Of a DNA stretch of 64,000 bases, positions 36,184 to 46,095 are shown one piece after another. Position 1 is the stretch's first letter. Every line of letters starts with the position of its first letter. The notes beneath the pieces were generated by a model, which worked only from the letters and a program-made list of their open reading frames with translations, did not search any database and was not told where the DNA came from. Origin of the DNA: Mesorhizobium sp. 65-26 (GTDB lineage Bacteria; Pseudomonadota; Alphaproteobacteria; Rhizobiales; Rhizobiaceae); NCBI GenBank assembly GCA_001899205.1, contig MKVL01000019.1, positions 18,718-82,717 on the forward strand, given 5' to 3'. A program made the translations under genes and the position numbers.

Positions 36184-36378
36184 GTGGAAGCCACTCAAAC
36201 GCGCCCGTCGGCAAAAATTCTGATGTTCCCGCTTGCAGCTCGTGCATCTGCCTCAAATTTAGGCGCCAAGGCGAAATTCGCGGCAGAGCTCGCTTCGCTG
36301 CGTAACACGCACGCCGATTTTGACGGCTGGTATCATGAGGCGGCGGTCGAAGAAGAGAACCGGCAGCACAACAGCTGA
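36184..36378 (+). CDS. gstI: GstI-like glutamine synthetase translational inhibitor (DUF2735 type)
   Basis: A 64-residue protein, VEATQTRPSAKILMFPL at the start, with the motif AKIxxFPLxxRA that I associate with DUF2735. The GTG at 36184 sits six bases after AAGGAGG, which decides the start. In Rhizobium leguminosarum a roughly 63-residue gene gstI lies divergently upstream of glnII and blocks translation of its mRNA. Position, size and strand match here. The rest (FAAELASLRNTHADFDGWYHE) is an acidic helix. Its identity is inferred from context and motif. Confidence 0.85.
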   Translation: MEATQTRPSAKILMFPLAARASASNLGAKAKFAAELASLRNTHADFDGWYHEAAVEEENRQHNS

Positions 36379-36402
36379 TCGGCCTGAAATGTCATCCGAA
36401 CG

Positions 36403-36440
36403 AAAAAGCCCGGCGCGATAACCGCGCCGGGCTTTTCTTT
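36403..36440. terminator. Bidirectional terminator between gstI and the MHS transporter
   Basis: AAAAAGCCCGGCGCG and CGCGCCGGGCTTTTC form a strong stem with a short ATAAC loop. A/T tracts on both sides serve two convergent genes. Confidence 0.9.
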
Positions 36441-36456
36441 ATTGATGCGGGATCCG

Positions 36457-38346
36457 CTACTGCTTGGCGTTCAGGTCGGTGCCAAGCGTATCCTTGACGA
36501 AGAGCGTGCCGATGATCAGCGACATGGCGGCGATGACGACCGGATACCAGAGGCCGTAGTAGATATCGCCCCTGTAGGCGCTGAGCGCGAACACGGTCGC
36601 GGGCAGCAGGCCGCCGAACCAGCCATTGCCGATGTGGTAGGGCAGCGACATGCCGGTGTAGCGGATGCGGGTCGGGAACATCTCCACCAGGATCGCCGCG
36701 ATCGGCCCATAGACCATGGTCACGAACAGCACCAGGATGAACAGGATCGCGATCGTCATCGGCCAGTTGATCGCCGCCGGATCGGCGACCATGGCGAAGG
36801 CGCCGCCGCCGAGGATGTTGTAGGCGGTGATCTCAGGCGCGCCCGCCGCCTCTTCCTTGGTCAGAAGCTTGTCGGTGATGGCCTGGTCGGTCTTGACCGT
36901 CGCTTTCTCCCCGCCACGGATGGTCGCGGCGTCAAGCTTGAGCTCCGGATTGGCGGCGACGAAAGCGTCGAGCTTCTGATCCGCGACCTTGATGGCGGCG
37001 CGCTTCAGCGGATAGCCGCCATCCTGCAGCGACATGTTCACCGCCTTGACGAAGGCTGCGTCCTTCGTCTTCGCCTGATCGCCAGCCGCGACGGCATCAT
37101 AAGACGTGACTGTCTCGTTGCCGATCTTGACCGTCGCCGGCGTTCCGGCCGCAGCCGTCGTCACGACCTCATACGGCACGGAGTTCTTGGTCAGGAACGA
37201 AGTCGCGATGTCACAGGACGTCGTGAATTTCGCGGTTCCGACCGGGTTGAACTGGAACTTGCAGTCGCCGGGCGCAGCCGTCACCGTTGCCCGCGTATTC
37301 TGCTGGGCGGTGGCGAGCGCCGGGTTGGCGGCCCAGGTCAACGCCTTGAACAGCGGGAAGGTGCAGACGATGGCAAGCGCCAGCCCTGCCATGATGATCG
37401 GCTTGCGGCCGATCTTGTCGGACAGCCAGCCGAAGACGACGAAGAAGATGGAGCCGATCGCAAGCGCGATCGCGATCATGATGTTGACCGACTGAGCATC
37501 GACCTTCAGCACGTTCTGCAAGAAGAACAGGGCGTAGAACTGGCCATTGTACCACACGACGGCCTGGCCGGCGGTGAGACCGAACAGGGCCAGGAGCGCG
37601 ATCTTGGCGTTCTTCCACTGGCCGAAAGCTTCCGACAGCGGCGCCTTCGAGCCCTTGCCCTCCTCCTTCATGCGCTTGAAGGTCGGCGATTCCGACAACG
37701 ACAGCCTTATCCAGACAGAAACGGCGAGCAGAATGAAGGAAACGATGAAGGGAATGCGCCAGCCCCAGGCGGCGTAGGTTTCCTTGCTCAGCGAGCCCTG
37801 TACGATCAGGATGACGATCAGCGACAGGAACAGGCCGAGTGTTGCCGTCGTCTGGATCCACGAGGTGTAGAAGCCACGACGATCATCAGGCGCATGTTCG
37901 GCGACATAGGTTGCCGCACCACCATATTCACCACCGAGCGCCAGGCCCTGCAGCATGCGCAGGAAGATCAGGATCACGGGCGCGGCAATGCCCAAGGTCG
38001 CATAGCCGGGAAGCAGGCCGACCAGGAAGGTCGACAGGCCCATGATCGTCATCGTAACGAGGAAAGTGTATTTGCGGCCGACGAGATCGCCGATGCGGCC
38101 GAAGACCAGCGCGCCGAACGGGCGCACCAGGAAGCCCGCCGCAAAGGCGAGCAGCGCGAAGATGTTGCGCGTCGCCTCAGGGATCGTGGGGCTGAAGAAG
38201 GTCGAGCCGATGAAGGCGGCCAGTGAACCGTAGAGATAGAAATCGTACCATTCGAATACGGTGCCGAGCGAGGAGGCGAAGATGACCTTCTTTTCCTCTC
38301 GCGTTATGCTGCGGCTGGTTTTGCCGGCGGTCGATGCCATTGCCAT
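36457..38346 (-). CDS. MHS-family MFS transporter with a large periplasmic insertion
   Basis: A 629-residue metabolite:H+ symporter. The signature SLGTVFEWYDFYLYGSLAA and RPFGALVFGRIGDLVGRK mark the MHS subfamily (shikimate, proline-betaine, citrate and similar acids). Usual members are about 430-500 residues; the excess is a soluble stretch from about 340 to 526 between TM9 and TM10, on the periplasmic side. It contains two cysteines (362 and 378) and no obvious known domain. The C-terminal helices are normal (MFPTRIRYTGMSLPYHIGNG). The start at 38346 follows GGGAGGA. Confidence 0.93.
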   Translation of the reverse strand: MAMASTAGKTSRSITREEKKVIFASSLGTVFEWYDFYLYGSLAAFIGSTFFSPTIPEATRNIFALLAFAAGFLVRPFGALVFGRIGDLVGRKYTFLVTMTIMGLSTFLVGLLPGYATLGIAAPVILIFLRMLQGLALGGEYGGAATYVAEHAPDDRRGFYTSWIQTTATLGLFLSLIVILIVQGSLSKETYAAWGWRIPFIVSFILLAVSVWIRLSLSESPTFKRMKEEGKGSKAPLSEAFGQWKNAKIALLALFGLTAGQAVVWYNGQFYALFFLQNVLKVDAQSVNIMIAIALAIGSIFFVVFGWLSDKIGRKPIIMAGLALAIVCTFPLFKALTWAANPALATAQQNTRATVTAAPGDCKFQFNPVGTAKFTTSCDIATSFLTKNSVPYEVVTTAAAGTPATVKIGNETVTSYDAVAAGDQAKTKDAAFVKAVNMSLQDGGYPLKRAAIKVADQKLDAFVAANPELKLDAATIRGGEKATVKTDQAITDKLLTKEEAAGAPEITAYNILGGGAFAMVADPAAINWPMTIAILFILVLFVTMVYGPIAAILVEMFPTRIRYTGMSLPYHIGNGWFGGLLPATVFALSAYRGDIYYGLWYPVVIAAMSLIIGTLFVKDTLGTDLNAKQ

Positions 38347-38444
38347 GAGTGCCGTCCTCCCGTGAGACCTTTTCGTCGAAGCCGTCAGATCGAATCCTCC
38401 TCAGGGACTCGAAAACGAGCGGTCATCACGGAAAAAATGACAGA

Positions 38445-38475
38445 AAGCCCCCCAAGGCGGCAGAGCGCCTTTGGG
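38445..38475 (-). terminator. Probable terminator after the ATP12 gene
   Basis: CCCAAGGCG and CGCCTTTGGG pair across a short loop. Read leftwards, the stem is followed by GGGGCTTTCTGTCATTTTTTCC, with the T-run somewhat distant. It would end the crcB-rluC-eamA-atp12 transcript. Confidence 0.5.
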
Positions 38476-38587
38476 ATTATGACTTTGGTCTAATGCTCGC
38501 TCCGGATGCCTGGATCGGATCAGGCGATTGCCCTGTTCGCATTCGGACGGAGACGCAACGCCGAACGCTCGGCGAAGGCAATAACGC

Positions 38588-39379
38588 TCAGGCCGCCAGA
38601 GCCTCGATCAGGCCGGCGGCGGCCATCATGTCGCGCTTGCGGGCGGATCGGCGCGCCACGGCTTCGGCGTCCTGCCCCCAGTGCTCGATCTGCCAGTCCT
38701 CGTCGACGTGGCCGGCATTCCAGGCGGCCTCGCTGTCGAGTTCACCCGCCTCCACCGCGATTGCCAGCAGCGCCGAACCGGTGAGCGAGGTCATGAGGTG
38801 CATGGCGGCGAGCCTGAGTGGTTCCGCGCGCCGCGCAAGATGCGCTCCGAGCACCGCAATCGTCTCGCGCGGCTGCTCGACATGGATTACACCCTCGGCG
38901 AGATTGAAGCGGGCTCCGAGGGTTGCCCTCGCCCAGTCGATGACCGGGTCCCAGTGCTCGTTCTGCCGGATGACCAGCCCTTGCGGGCCATCGGCCCGGT
39001 AGCACAGCAGATCCGACGAGGCGAAACGCAGAATGTCCTCCAGCACCGCCTGCGGATCGGTCGCGACACCGTCGATGGCCGTGTTGACCAGCCGCGTCAC
39101 CGGCATGGAAACGGGATCTATGGTCTCGACCTGCGCGGCGAACTCATCAGCCACGAGCCTGGCCGCCTTTTCCGTCGGCAGCGCCAGCAGCGCCCTGCCG
39201 GGGGTGCGTACCGGCTTGCCGTCGAGATGGACGGCATGGCCTTCCGCGACCGGCACGACCGAAACCTCCTTGTAGAAGCGCTTCGGCAGCGGCGCCTTCA
39301 TCTGGATCTGGGCGCGGCGCACCGGGTCCGGATCGGACAGTTGCTTGCCGGCTTCGAGGTCGTTGAGGATGTCGCGCAT
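38588..39379 (-). CDS. ATP12 family F1-ATPase assembly chaperone
   Basis: A 263-residue homologue of mitochondrial ATP12, which chaperones the F1 alpha subunit. Blocks seen are KRFYKEVSVVPVAEGHAVHLDGKPVRTP (shown by its ends), WDPVIDWARATLGARF and GSALLAIAVEAGELDSEAAWNAGHVDEDWQIEHWG (shown by its ends). In bacteria it is confined largely to alphaproteobacteria. It is the last gene of a tight leftward run, 12 bases after the EamA gene. Confidence 0.93.
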   Translation of the reverse strand: MRDILNDLEAGKQLSDPDPVRRAQIQMKAPLPKRFYKEVSVVPVAEGHAVHLDGKPVRTPGRALLALPTEKAARLVADEFAAQVETIDPVSMPVTRLVNTAIDGVATDPQAVLEDILRFASSDLLCYRADGPQGLVIRQNEHWDPVIDWARATLGARFNLAEGVIHVEQPRETIAVLGAHLARRAEPLRLAAMHLMTSLTGSALLAIAVEAGELDSEAAWNAGHVDEDWQIEHWGQDAEAVARRSARKRDMMAAAGLIEALAA

Positions 39380-39391
39380 GGGAGTTCTTTC

Positions 39392-40312
39392 TCAGCCCAG
39401 TATCTGCTTGCGCCCGGGCCGGTTGACGATGATCAGGCCGGCGGCGATGAGACCGAGTGCCAGGAAAATACGAATGCTGAGCGGCTCGTTCAAGAACATC
39501 GCGCCACAAAGCACGCCGAAGACGGGCGACAGGAAGGCGAAGCTCGACAGGCTCGACGCCGGATAGCGCCTGAGCAACCAGAACCACAGCACATAGGTGA
39601 AAGCGACGACATAGATGGCCTGGAAAAGCAGCGCCAGCGTCGGCACGAGAGTGACGTCACGCAAGGCCGGCCCAGCGATGGGCTGCACCAGCAAGCCGAC
39701 GACGGCGGCCCCGGCGAGCTGGTAGAGCAGCAGTTTCTCTGCACTCGCCTGAACCAGCGTGGAACGCTTGATGAGAATGCTGGTCATCGCCCACAGGATG
39801 CCGGCGCCAAGGCTGAGCAGATCGCCTGTCAGGGTCATGCTGTCCCCGCCGCCGATCCTGTCGGAAAACACGGCCAGCAGGCCGCAGAAGGCAAGCACAA
39901 GGCCGGCGAACTTGCGGGCGGTCATATGTTCGCCGAGCAGGAAATGGCCGCCGACCAGCACCCAGAACGGCATGGCATTGACCAGCAAGGTGTTGCGGGC
40001 GACGGTCGTATATTCCAGACCGATGTAGAGGAACAGGAATTCAACGCCGAAGAGCACGCCCACGGCAATGCCCGGCAGGAGCGTCTTGTCCGGCCTGAAC
40101 AAGGGGATGCCGCGCAGCCAGCACCAGCCGAGCACGCAAAGCCCGCCGATGACCGAACGCGCGATCGAGACGAAGACGGGATCGTAGCCGGCATAGGAAA
40201 TCTTGGCGGCGACGTAGTTGAGCCCCCAGGAGAATGTCAGCGCCACCATGGTGACGGCCGCAGCCACGTCGACGGCGTCGCGGCGGTCAAGCGTGTCGGC
40301 CGCGCCGCTCAC
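39392..40312 (-). CDS. EamA/DMT family transporter
   Basis: A 306-residue protein with ten predicted helices in two EamA repeats. Repeat one runs from FSWGLNYVAAKISYAG to FCGLLAVFSDRIGG, and repeat two starts ILWAMTSILIKRSTL and ends LGLIAAGLIIVNRP. Members export or import metabolites such as amino acids. The start lies two bases after the rluC stop, so coupling is likely. I recall that many rhizobia have a HAD phosphatase between rluC and atp12, so this gene may be a replacement. The substrate is unknown. Confidence 0.92.
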   Translation of the reverse strand: MSGAADTLDRRDAVDVAAAVTMVALTFSWGLNYVAAKISYAGYDPVFVSIARSVIGGLCVLGWCWLRGIPLFRPDKTLLPGIAVGVLFGVEFLFLYIGLEYTTVARNTLLVNAMPFWVLVGGHFLLGEHMTARKFAGLVLAFCGLLAVFSDRIGGGDSMTLTGDLLSLGAGILWAMTSILIKRSTLVQASAEKLLLYQLAGAAVVGLLVQPIAGPALRDVTLVPTLALLFQAIYVVAFTYVLWFWLLRRYPASSLSSFAFLSPVFGVLCGAMFLNEPLSIRIFLALGLIAAGLIIVNRPGRKQILG

Positions 40313-40314
40313 GC

Positions 40315-41295
40315 TTAGTCCTCGGCGCTCTGCTCGTCGAAACCGAGCAGGTTCCAGCTCTGGCGCATGTGCGGCGGCATCGGCGCGGTTACGTCGATCA
40401 CGCCGCCGTCGGGATGCGGGATCACGATGCGGCGCGCATGCAGATGCAGCCGGTTCTGGATGCCGCCCGGAAACGCCCAGTTGGTGTCGGCTTCAAAGTA
40501 TTTGGGGTCGCCGATAATCGGGCAGCCGATATGGGCGGCGTGAACGCGAAGCTGATGCGTACGCCCGGTATAGGGTTCCATCTCCAGCCATGACAGCGAC
40601 TGCGCGGCCTGCTCGACGACGCGATAGTAGGACACGGCGTGGTCGGCGCCCTTTTCGCCATGCTTGGCGATGCGCACGCGGTCACCATCAGCGGTCGGCT
40701 CCTTGATGAGCCAGGTCGAGATCTTGTCCTCGCGCTTTGGCGGCACGCCCTTGACCAACGCCCAGTAGGTCTTCTTCGTCTCGCGTGCCCGGAAGGCTTC
40801 CGAGAGCTTCATCGCGGCCAAGCGGGTGCGGGCAATGACCAGCACGCCCGACGTGTCGCGGTCAAGGCGATGGACGAGGCGCGGCTTCTCGCCCTTCTGG
40901 TTGCGCCAGGCCTCCAGCATGTCGTCGACGTTTCGGGTGACGCCCGAGCCGCCCTGGACGGCAAGACCGGCCGGCTTGTTGAAAACGAAGACCTTCGGAT
41001 CCTCGTGCAACAGCATCTTGGCGAGCACGTCTGCATCGCCCTGGTTGCGGATCGAGTGGCCGGTGAGCTGGGTTTCGCCCTTCTTGTCGACCTCGAGCGG
41101 CGGGATGCGAACCGTCTGGCCCGGCTCGACGCGCGTATCGGCTTTTACTCTGCCACCATCGACGCGAACCTGGCCGGAGCGCAGGAGCTTCTGCAAATGG
41201 CCAAAGCCAAGGCCCGGGAAATGAACCTTGAACCAGCGGTCGAGCCGCATGCCCGCTTCGCCGGGCTCCACCACTATCTGTTCGACGCCTGCCAT
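40315..41295 (-). CDS. rluC: 23S rRNA pseudouridine synthase, RluA family (RluC-like)
   Basis: A 326-residue RluA-type pseudouridine synthase. The N-terminal S4 RNA-binding domain is RLDRWFKVHFPGLGFGHLQK followed by SGQVRVDGGRVK. The catalytic block PRLVHRLDRDTSGVLVIA contains the essential Asp in HRLDxDTSG. EMEPYTGRTHQLRVH is the RluA motif III. RluC modifies 23S rRNA positions 955, 2504 and 2580 in E. coli; the exact target here is inferred. It sits in the run with crcB, eamA and atp12. Confidence 0.93.
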   Translation of the reverse strand: MAGVEQIVVEPGEAGMRLDRWFKVHFPGLGFGHLQKLLRSGQVRVDGGRVKADTRVEPGQTVRIPPLEVDKKGETQLTGHSIRNQGDADVLAKMLLHEDPKVFVFNKPAGLAVQGGSGVTRNVDDMLEAWRNQKGEKPRLVHRLDRDTSGVLVIARTRLAAMKLSEAFRARETKKTYWALVKGVPPKREDKISTWLIKEPTADGDRVRIAKHGEKGADHAVSYYRVVEQAAQSLSWLEMEPYTGRTHQLRVHAAHIGCPIIGDPKYFEADTNWAFPGGIQNRLHLHARRIVIPHPDGGVIDVTAPMPPHMRQSWNLLGFDEQSAED

Positions 41296-41378
41296 AATCT
41301 CGCTTCAACCATTTCAAACCGGGGCAATAGCATCAATGCCCTTCGCCCAAAAGGCGTGACGGGTTCGAAATAGGAGGC

Positions 41379-41759
41379 TTACGGCAGTGTTCTGACCAGC
41401 CACAGGCCCAAAAACAGCGCGACGATCGCGCCAACCACGCTAAACAGGGCGTAGCCGAGCGCCGGCAAGGTTGCTCCGCGCTCCCACAGCGTGGCGAAAT
41501 CGAGCGAGAAAGCCGAGAAGGTCGTGAAGCCGCCGAGAATGCCGGTGGCGACGAACAGACGCAGCTCGGCCGACCCGCCGCGCCGGGCCATAAGCCCGAT
41601 GAACAGGCCCATGACGAGGGAGCCCACGATGTTGATGAGCATCGTGCCCCACGGATAGTTCGGGCCGATGAGGCGCAGCGCGCCGAGATTGGAGAGGTGG
41701 CGAATTCCGGCGCCGATGGCGCCGCCCAGCGCGACGAGGACCAGATGGAGCATGGGCAT
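41379..41759 (-). CDS. crcB: Fluoride channel CrcB/Fluc
   Basis: A 126-residue four-helix protein forming a dual-topology dimeric F- export channel in the inner membrane. Signature residues are GGAIGAGIRHLSN, the central YPWGTMLINIVGSLVMG with its conserved Asn, and GILGGFTTFSAFSLD. The helix-break and sodium-site GGFTTFS is intact. It is 25 bases downstream of the DUF779 gene and 83 bases upstream of rluC. I found no fluoride riboswitch in front of it. Confidence 0.95.
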   Translation of the reverse strand: MPMLHLVLVALGGAIGAGIRHLSNLGALRLIGPNYPWGTMLINIVGSLVMGLFIGLMARRGGSAELRLFVATGILGGFTTFSAFSLDFATLWERGATLPALGYALFSVVGAIVALFLGLWLVRTLP

Positions 41760-41784
41760 TTTCTGCCCCTGCCGGAATGTCCGG

Positions 41785-42159
41785 TCAATCCCGGCGCCGT
41801 GCCGGCTCTTCCTGGGGAATGGCGCAGATGGTGGACCGGGTCAGGAAACGCTTCTCGCGTCCATTGTCGAGCGAGAACATCCCGCCCCGGCCTGGAACCA
41901 CGTCGATCGTCAGATCGGTGTGCTTCCATGCTTCGTATTGCGAGGCGCTGATGTAGACCGGCGTCTCGCCGATTTCGCCCAGCAGAACGTCGTTGTCGCC
42001 GACGATGAAATCGCCCCGGGGATAGCACATGGGCGATGAACCGTCGCAGCAACCGCCCGACTGGTGGAACAAGACAGGCCCGTGATCGGCAATGATCTCC
42101 GCCAGGAACGCCTCGGCTTCGGGCGTCGCCGACACTTTGCCCAATGAAATCTTGTCCAT
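41785..42159 (-). CDS. DUF779 domain-containing protein
   Basis: A 124-residue protein recognised as DUF779 by the cysteine-rich block VLFHQSGGCCDGSSPMCYP and by the C-terminal GGMFSLDNGREKRFLTRS. It frequently sits beside aldehyde dehydrogenase or quinoprotein alcohol dehydrogenase genes, as here. The three close cysteines plus His suggest metal or redox function, but none is established. It follows the aldehyde dehydrogenase gene by 66 bases on the same strand. Confidence 0.92.
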   Translation of the reverse strand: MDKISLGKVSATPEAEAFLAEIIADHGPVLFHQSGGCCDGSSPMCYPRGDFIVGDNDVLLGEIGETPVYISASQYEAWKHTDLTIDVVPGRGGMFSLDNGREKRFLTRSTICAIPQEEPARRRD

Positions 42160-42225
42160 CGTCTCCTCACTCAGCGGAAAGGCACGAACGCGTCGCGCCT
42201 TCCCCTTGCCCAGGCCTTGGGAGGT

Positions 42226-43743
<1,518 letters not shown>

Positions 43744-43841
43744 CGTCTTCCTCCCAACAGGCAGCGCCACGGGATGCGGCGCGCTTCATGGGCAAGAGTT
43801 GCGAACAGGACCGACGATGTCATCCCGGGCGAAGGCGATCC

Positions 43842-43881
43842 GCCCGTCCGACTGTCTCAGTTCTGCGACAGTCGGACGGGC
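43842..43881. repeat. 15-base perfect inverted repeat between the regulator and aldehyde dehydrogenase
   Basis: GCCCGTCCGACTGTC and GACAGTCGGACGGGC are exact reverse complements separated by ten bases (TCAGTTCTGC). It lies just past the regulator's stop and 99 bases before the dehydrogenase start. No T-run follows on the leftward strand, so an operator or an mRNA stem is as likely as a terminator. Confidence 0.75.
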
Positions 43882-43886
43882 AAAAC

Positions 43887-44858
43887 TCAGTGCGGGCGGC
43901 GAATGCCGAAACGGGCGAGCTTGCGATGCAGCGTCGCCCGCGAAATGCCGAGGCTGCTGGCGGCCTGGGAGACATTGCCCTCGGCCCGCGCGATGGCGCG
44001 CTGGACGACGCCGCGCTCCGCTTCCTCAAGATCCTCGGTCGCCTTTGCGGCGCTGCCCAGTATGTCGGCCGCGGGCAGCCCCCTGGCCAGGAGCTGCTGC
44101 GTGATGCCCAGCGCCAGCCGCGCCGATCGGGTCGCCCCGATCACGAGGTCGTCGTTATCCACGGCGATCAGGGCGCCGGCACTCCGTTCGGCCACCGGCG
44201 CCAGCATGATGCGGGCGCCCGAGAACACCATGCGGAAATTCTCGGCTTCGATACGGCGCGCGGCATCTCCCACCGCGACCGAGATCAGGTTGACGAAGCT
44301 CTCCGTCAGGTCCGAACGGCAGGACGAGACATCGAGCGCCGCGGCCAGATTGCCTTCATGGTCATAGACCGGCGCCGTGGTGCAGCTGAGCAGCGTGTTG
44401 CGGGACAGGAAATGCTGGTCGCGATGGATGGTCAACGCGCGCTGGTCCGCGAGGCAGGTGCCAATTCCGTTGGTGCCTTCACTCTCCTCGCTCCAGACCG
44501 TGCCGGTCCACAGGCCCCATTCGTCGAACGTATCGTCATCGGCGACGGCGCCCCGGCGCTCCACCGGAATACCGTCCCGGTCGGCGAGCAGGACGCAGCA
44601 GCCGATGCCGCCGACGGCGAGGTAAAGCCGGTCCAGGCTCGCGTCGGCGGCACGGATCAGTTGCTCCATCCGCTGCCGCGCCTGTTTCAGCTCACTCTCG
44701 GTCAGCCGTCGTGGCGCAACGTGTACGGCCGGATCCAGGCCATGGACAGTGAGCGAGCGGCGCCAAGAGGCGACAAGCGCGGAACGCGCCGCGTCACTGC
44801 CGGCAATGGATGCCTGAACAAAATCCGCATGAAGACTGGTTGGCTGTCGTGCGCTCAC
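43887..44858 (-). CDS. GAF and Fis-type HTH regulator without an AAA+ domain (AcoR-like)
   Basis: A 323-residue regulator. Residues about 60-215 form a GAF-like sensor as in AcoR (TVWSEESEGTNGIGTCLADQRA; APVYDHEGNLAAALDVSSCRSD, each shown by its key residues). A second small sensor-like region follows. The C-terminus is a Fis helix-turn-helix (IARAEGNVSQAASSLGISRATLHRKL). The central sigma-54-interacting ATPase of AcoR is absent, so it must act without opening RpoN promoters, or by interfering with them. It is encoded directly upstream of the aldehyde dehydrogenase on the same strand. Confidence 0.9.
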   Translation of the reverse strand: MSARQPTSLHADFVQASIAGSDAARSALVASWRRSLTVHGLDPAVHVAPRRLTESELKQARQRMEQLIRAADASLDRLYLAVGGIGCCVLLADRDGIPVERRGAVADDDTFDEWGLWTGTVWSEESEGTNGIGTCLADQRALTIHRDQHFLSRNTLLSCTTAPVYDHEGNLAAALDVSSCRSDLTESFVNLISVAVGDAARRIEAENFRMVFSGARIMLAPVAERSAGALIAVDNDDLVIGATRSARLALGITQQLLARGLPAADILGSAAKATEDLEEAERGVVQRAIARAEGNVSQAASSLGISRATLHRKLARFGIRRPH

Positions 44859-45044
44859 CCCTTCCTCCCAAGGCGAATGTCGCTTCCAACTTCACGTTAT
44901 ATCCGTTGAGATATATCCGCTAGCCGCGTTTTTAGAGGATCAGGACAGGGCAGCGCTATACGACCATGGTGCAAGGACATGCCCACCATGGCCGCTCGGG
45001 CATGGTCCGGCCGCCGCCCGGAGCTGGCGACCGGAAACAGGCTA

Positions 45045-45875
45045 TCAGGTGGTTTCGGCCTTCTTCGGCTTTGACGAGCCGATCATCTTCCAGTTCTTGT
45101 AGAAGACCGAGTTGATGCGTTCGACGCTGACCGAAACGACAGCCAGCAGGCCGGCGATCAGGCGGGGGAACGGAGACGGGCGGATGATGTCCACGAAGAC
45201 GCAGTAGCGGCGTCCGTCATATTCGTTGACCGACCGGTGGAAGAGCGTGTCGTCGAAGATGAACAACGGGTTGTCGAACCAGTAGTTCTTCTTGCTGCCG
45301 CACTGGACGAAGATCTCGGCCTTCACCGGGACGAGATTGTAGAGGATGCGCAGGCTGAGCCGCAGCGGTCCGAAATGCCAGGAGGTCGACTCGCGCTTGC
45401 TGAACACCGAGACGGCGATGGTCTTGATGTATTTGAAATCCTTGTTGAATTCCGGAACGTTGTCGATCTTGTGCTTGCCATACCACTGGTAGACATACAT
45501 GCCGCGCCGACCGGCGCCGAAATTGGCGTCTATGTCGGCGATGATCTCCTGCTTGCGCGCCTTGAAGACGTCGAGGATCTCATTGACCTCGCGCTGATAG
45601 TCAGGCGGGAACTGCTCGAGCTTCCACACGCCCGGATTCCGGTAGGACAACAGGTCGACCAGCAGGTTGAAAGGCGAAAGCAGCCAGGTGAACAAGCCGT
45701 TGCCGAGGAAATAGCTGCTGAACAGCGGCCAGTCCTTCTGGTCGTTGCGCATCACGTCGATGATGCCGCAGACGACGAGCAAAGTCGTCAAAATGGGAAT
45801 GAAATAAAAACCGACCGCCAGCACCAGAACGGCGATGGCGACTTTGCGAATGGATTTGCGAAGGGTCTTTGTCAT
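45045..45875 (-). CDS. Membrane-anchored aspartyl/asparaginyl beta-hydroxylase-like protein (LpxO-related)
   Basis: A 276-residue protein. An N-terminal helix (ATIVLVLAVGFYFIPI region, residues 12-35) anchors it. The cupin-like dioxygenase fold follows, with SWHFGPLRLSLRILYNLVP and IFDDTLFHRSVNEYDGRRYCVFVDIIRP (shown by key residues), giving two candidate iron-binding His and the 2-oxoglutarate-binding Arg. Relatives such as LpxO hydroxylate lipid A acyl chains. The substrate is inferred, not shown. The C-terminus is basic (KPKKAETT). Upstream spacing to DUF930 is 220 bases. Confidence 0.88.
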   Translation of the reverse strand: MTKTLRKSIRKVAIAVLVLAVGFYFIPILTTLLVVCGIIDVMRNDQKDWPLFSSYFLGNGLFTWLLSPFNLLVDLLSYRNPGVWKLEQFPPDYQREVNEILDVFKARKQEIIADIDANFGAGRRGMYVYQWYGKHKIDNVPEFNKDFKYIKTIAVSVFSKRESTSWHFGPLRLSLRILYNLVPVKAEIFVQCGSKKNYWFDNPLFIFDDTLFHRSVNEYDGRRYCVFVDIIRPSPFPRLIAGLLAVVSVSVERINSVFYKNWKMIGSSKPKKAETT

Positions 45876-46095
45876 TTTTCCAGGCGCCTGAGCGCCATCC
45901 TGTTTCGATATGGCCGGCTATGGGCGTCTTCGGCCAGTACCCCCCTGGCCTCGCGCTGCTTCGGTAACGGATCGATTCCGAACGTCACCAGCCGTGCGCC
46001 TAGATACGGTCTTTTGGGTCGGCGCACAATGTCGTTCGCTCCGCGGCAACGATCGCGCCGGAGACCTCAGCGCCCCTGCGTTGAAACGAGCTACA

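Noticed and set aside
36442-38226. 594-codon plus-strand frame opposite the MHS transporter
   Set aside because: It is the mirror of a real gene, with low-complexity Arg/Asp/His content and no recognised family.
41760-41784. Possible fluoride riboswitch before crcB
   Set aside because: The gap to the DUF779 gene is only 25 bases and lacks the conserved pseudoknot sequence.
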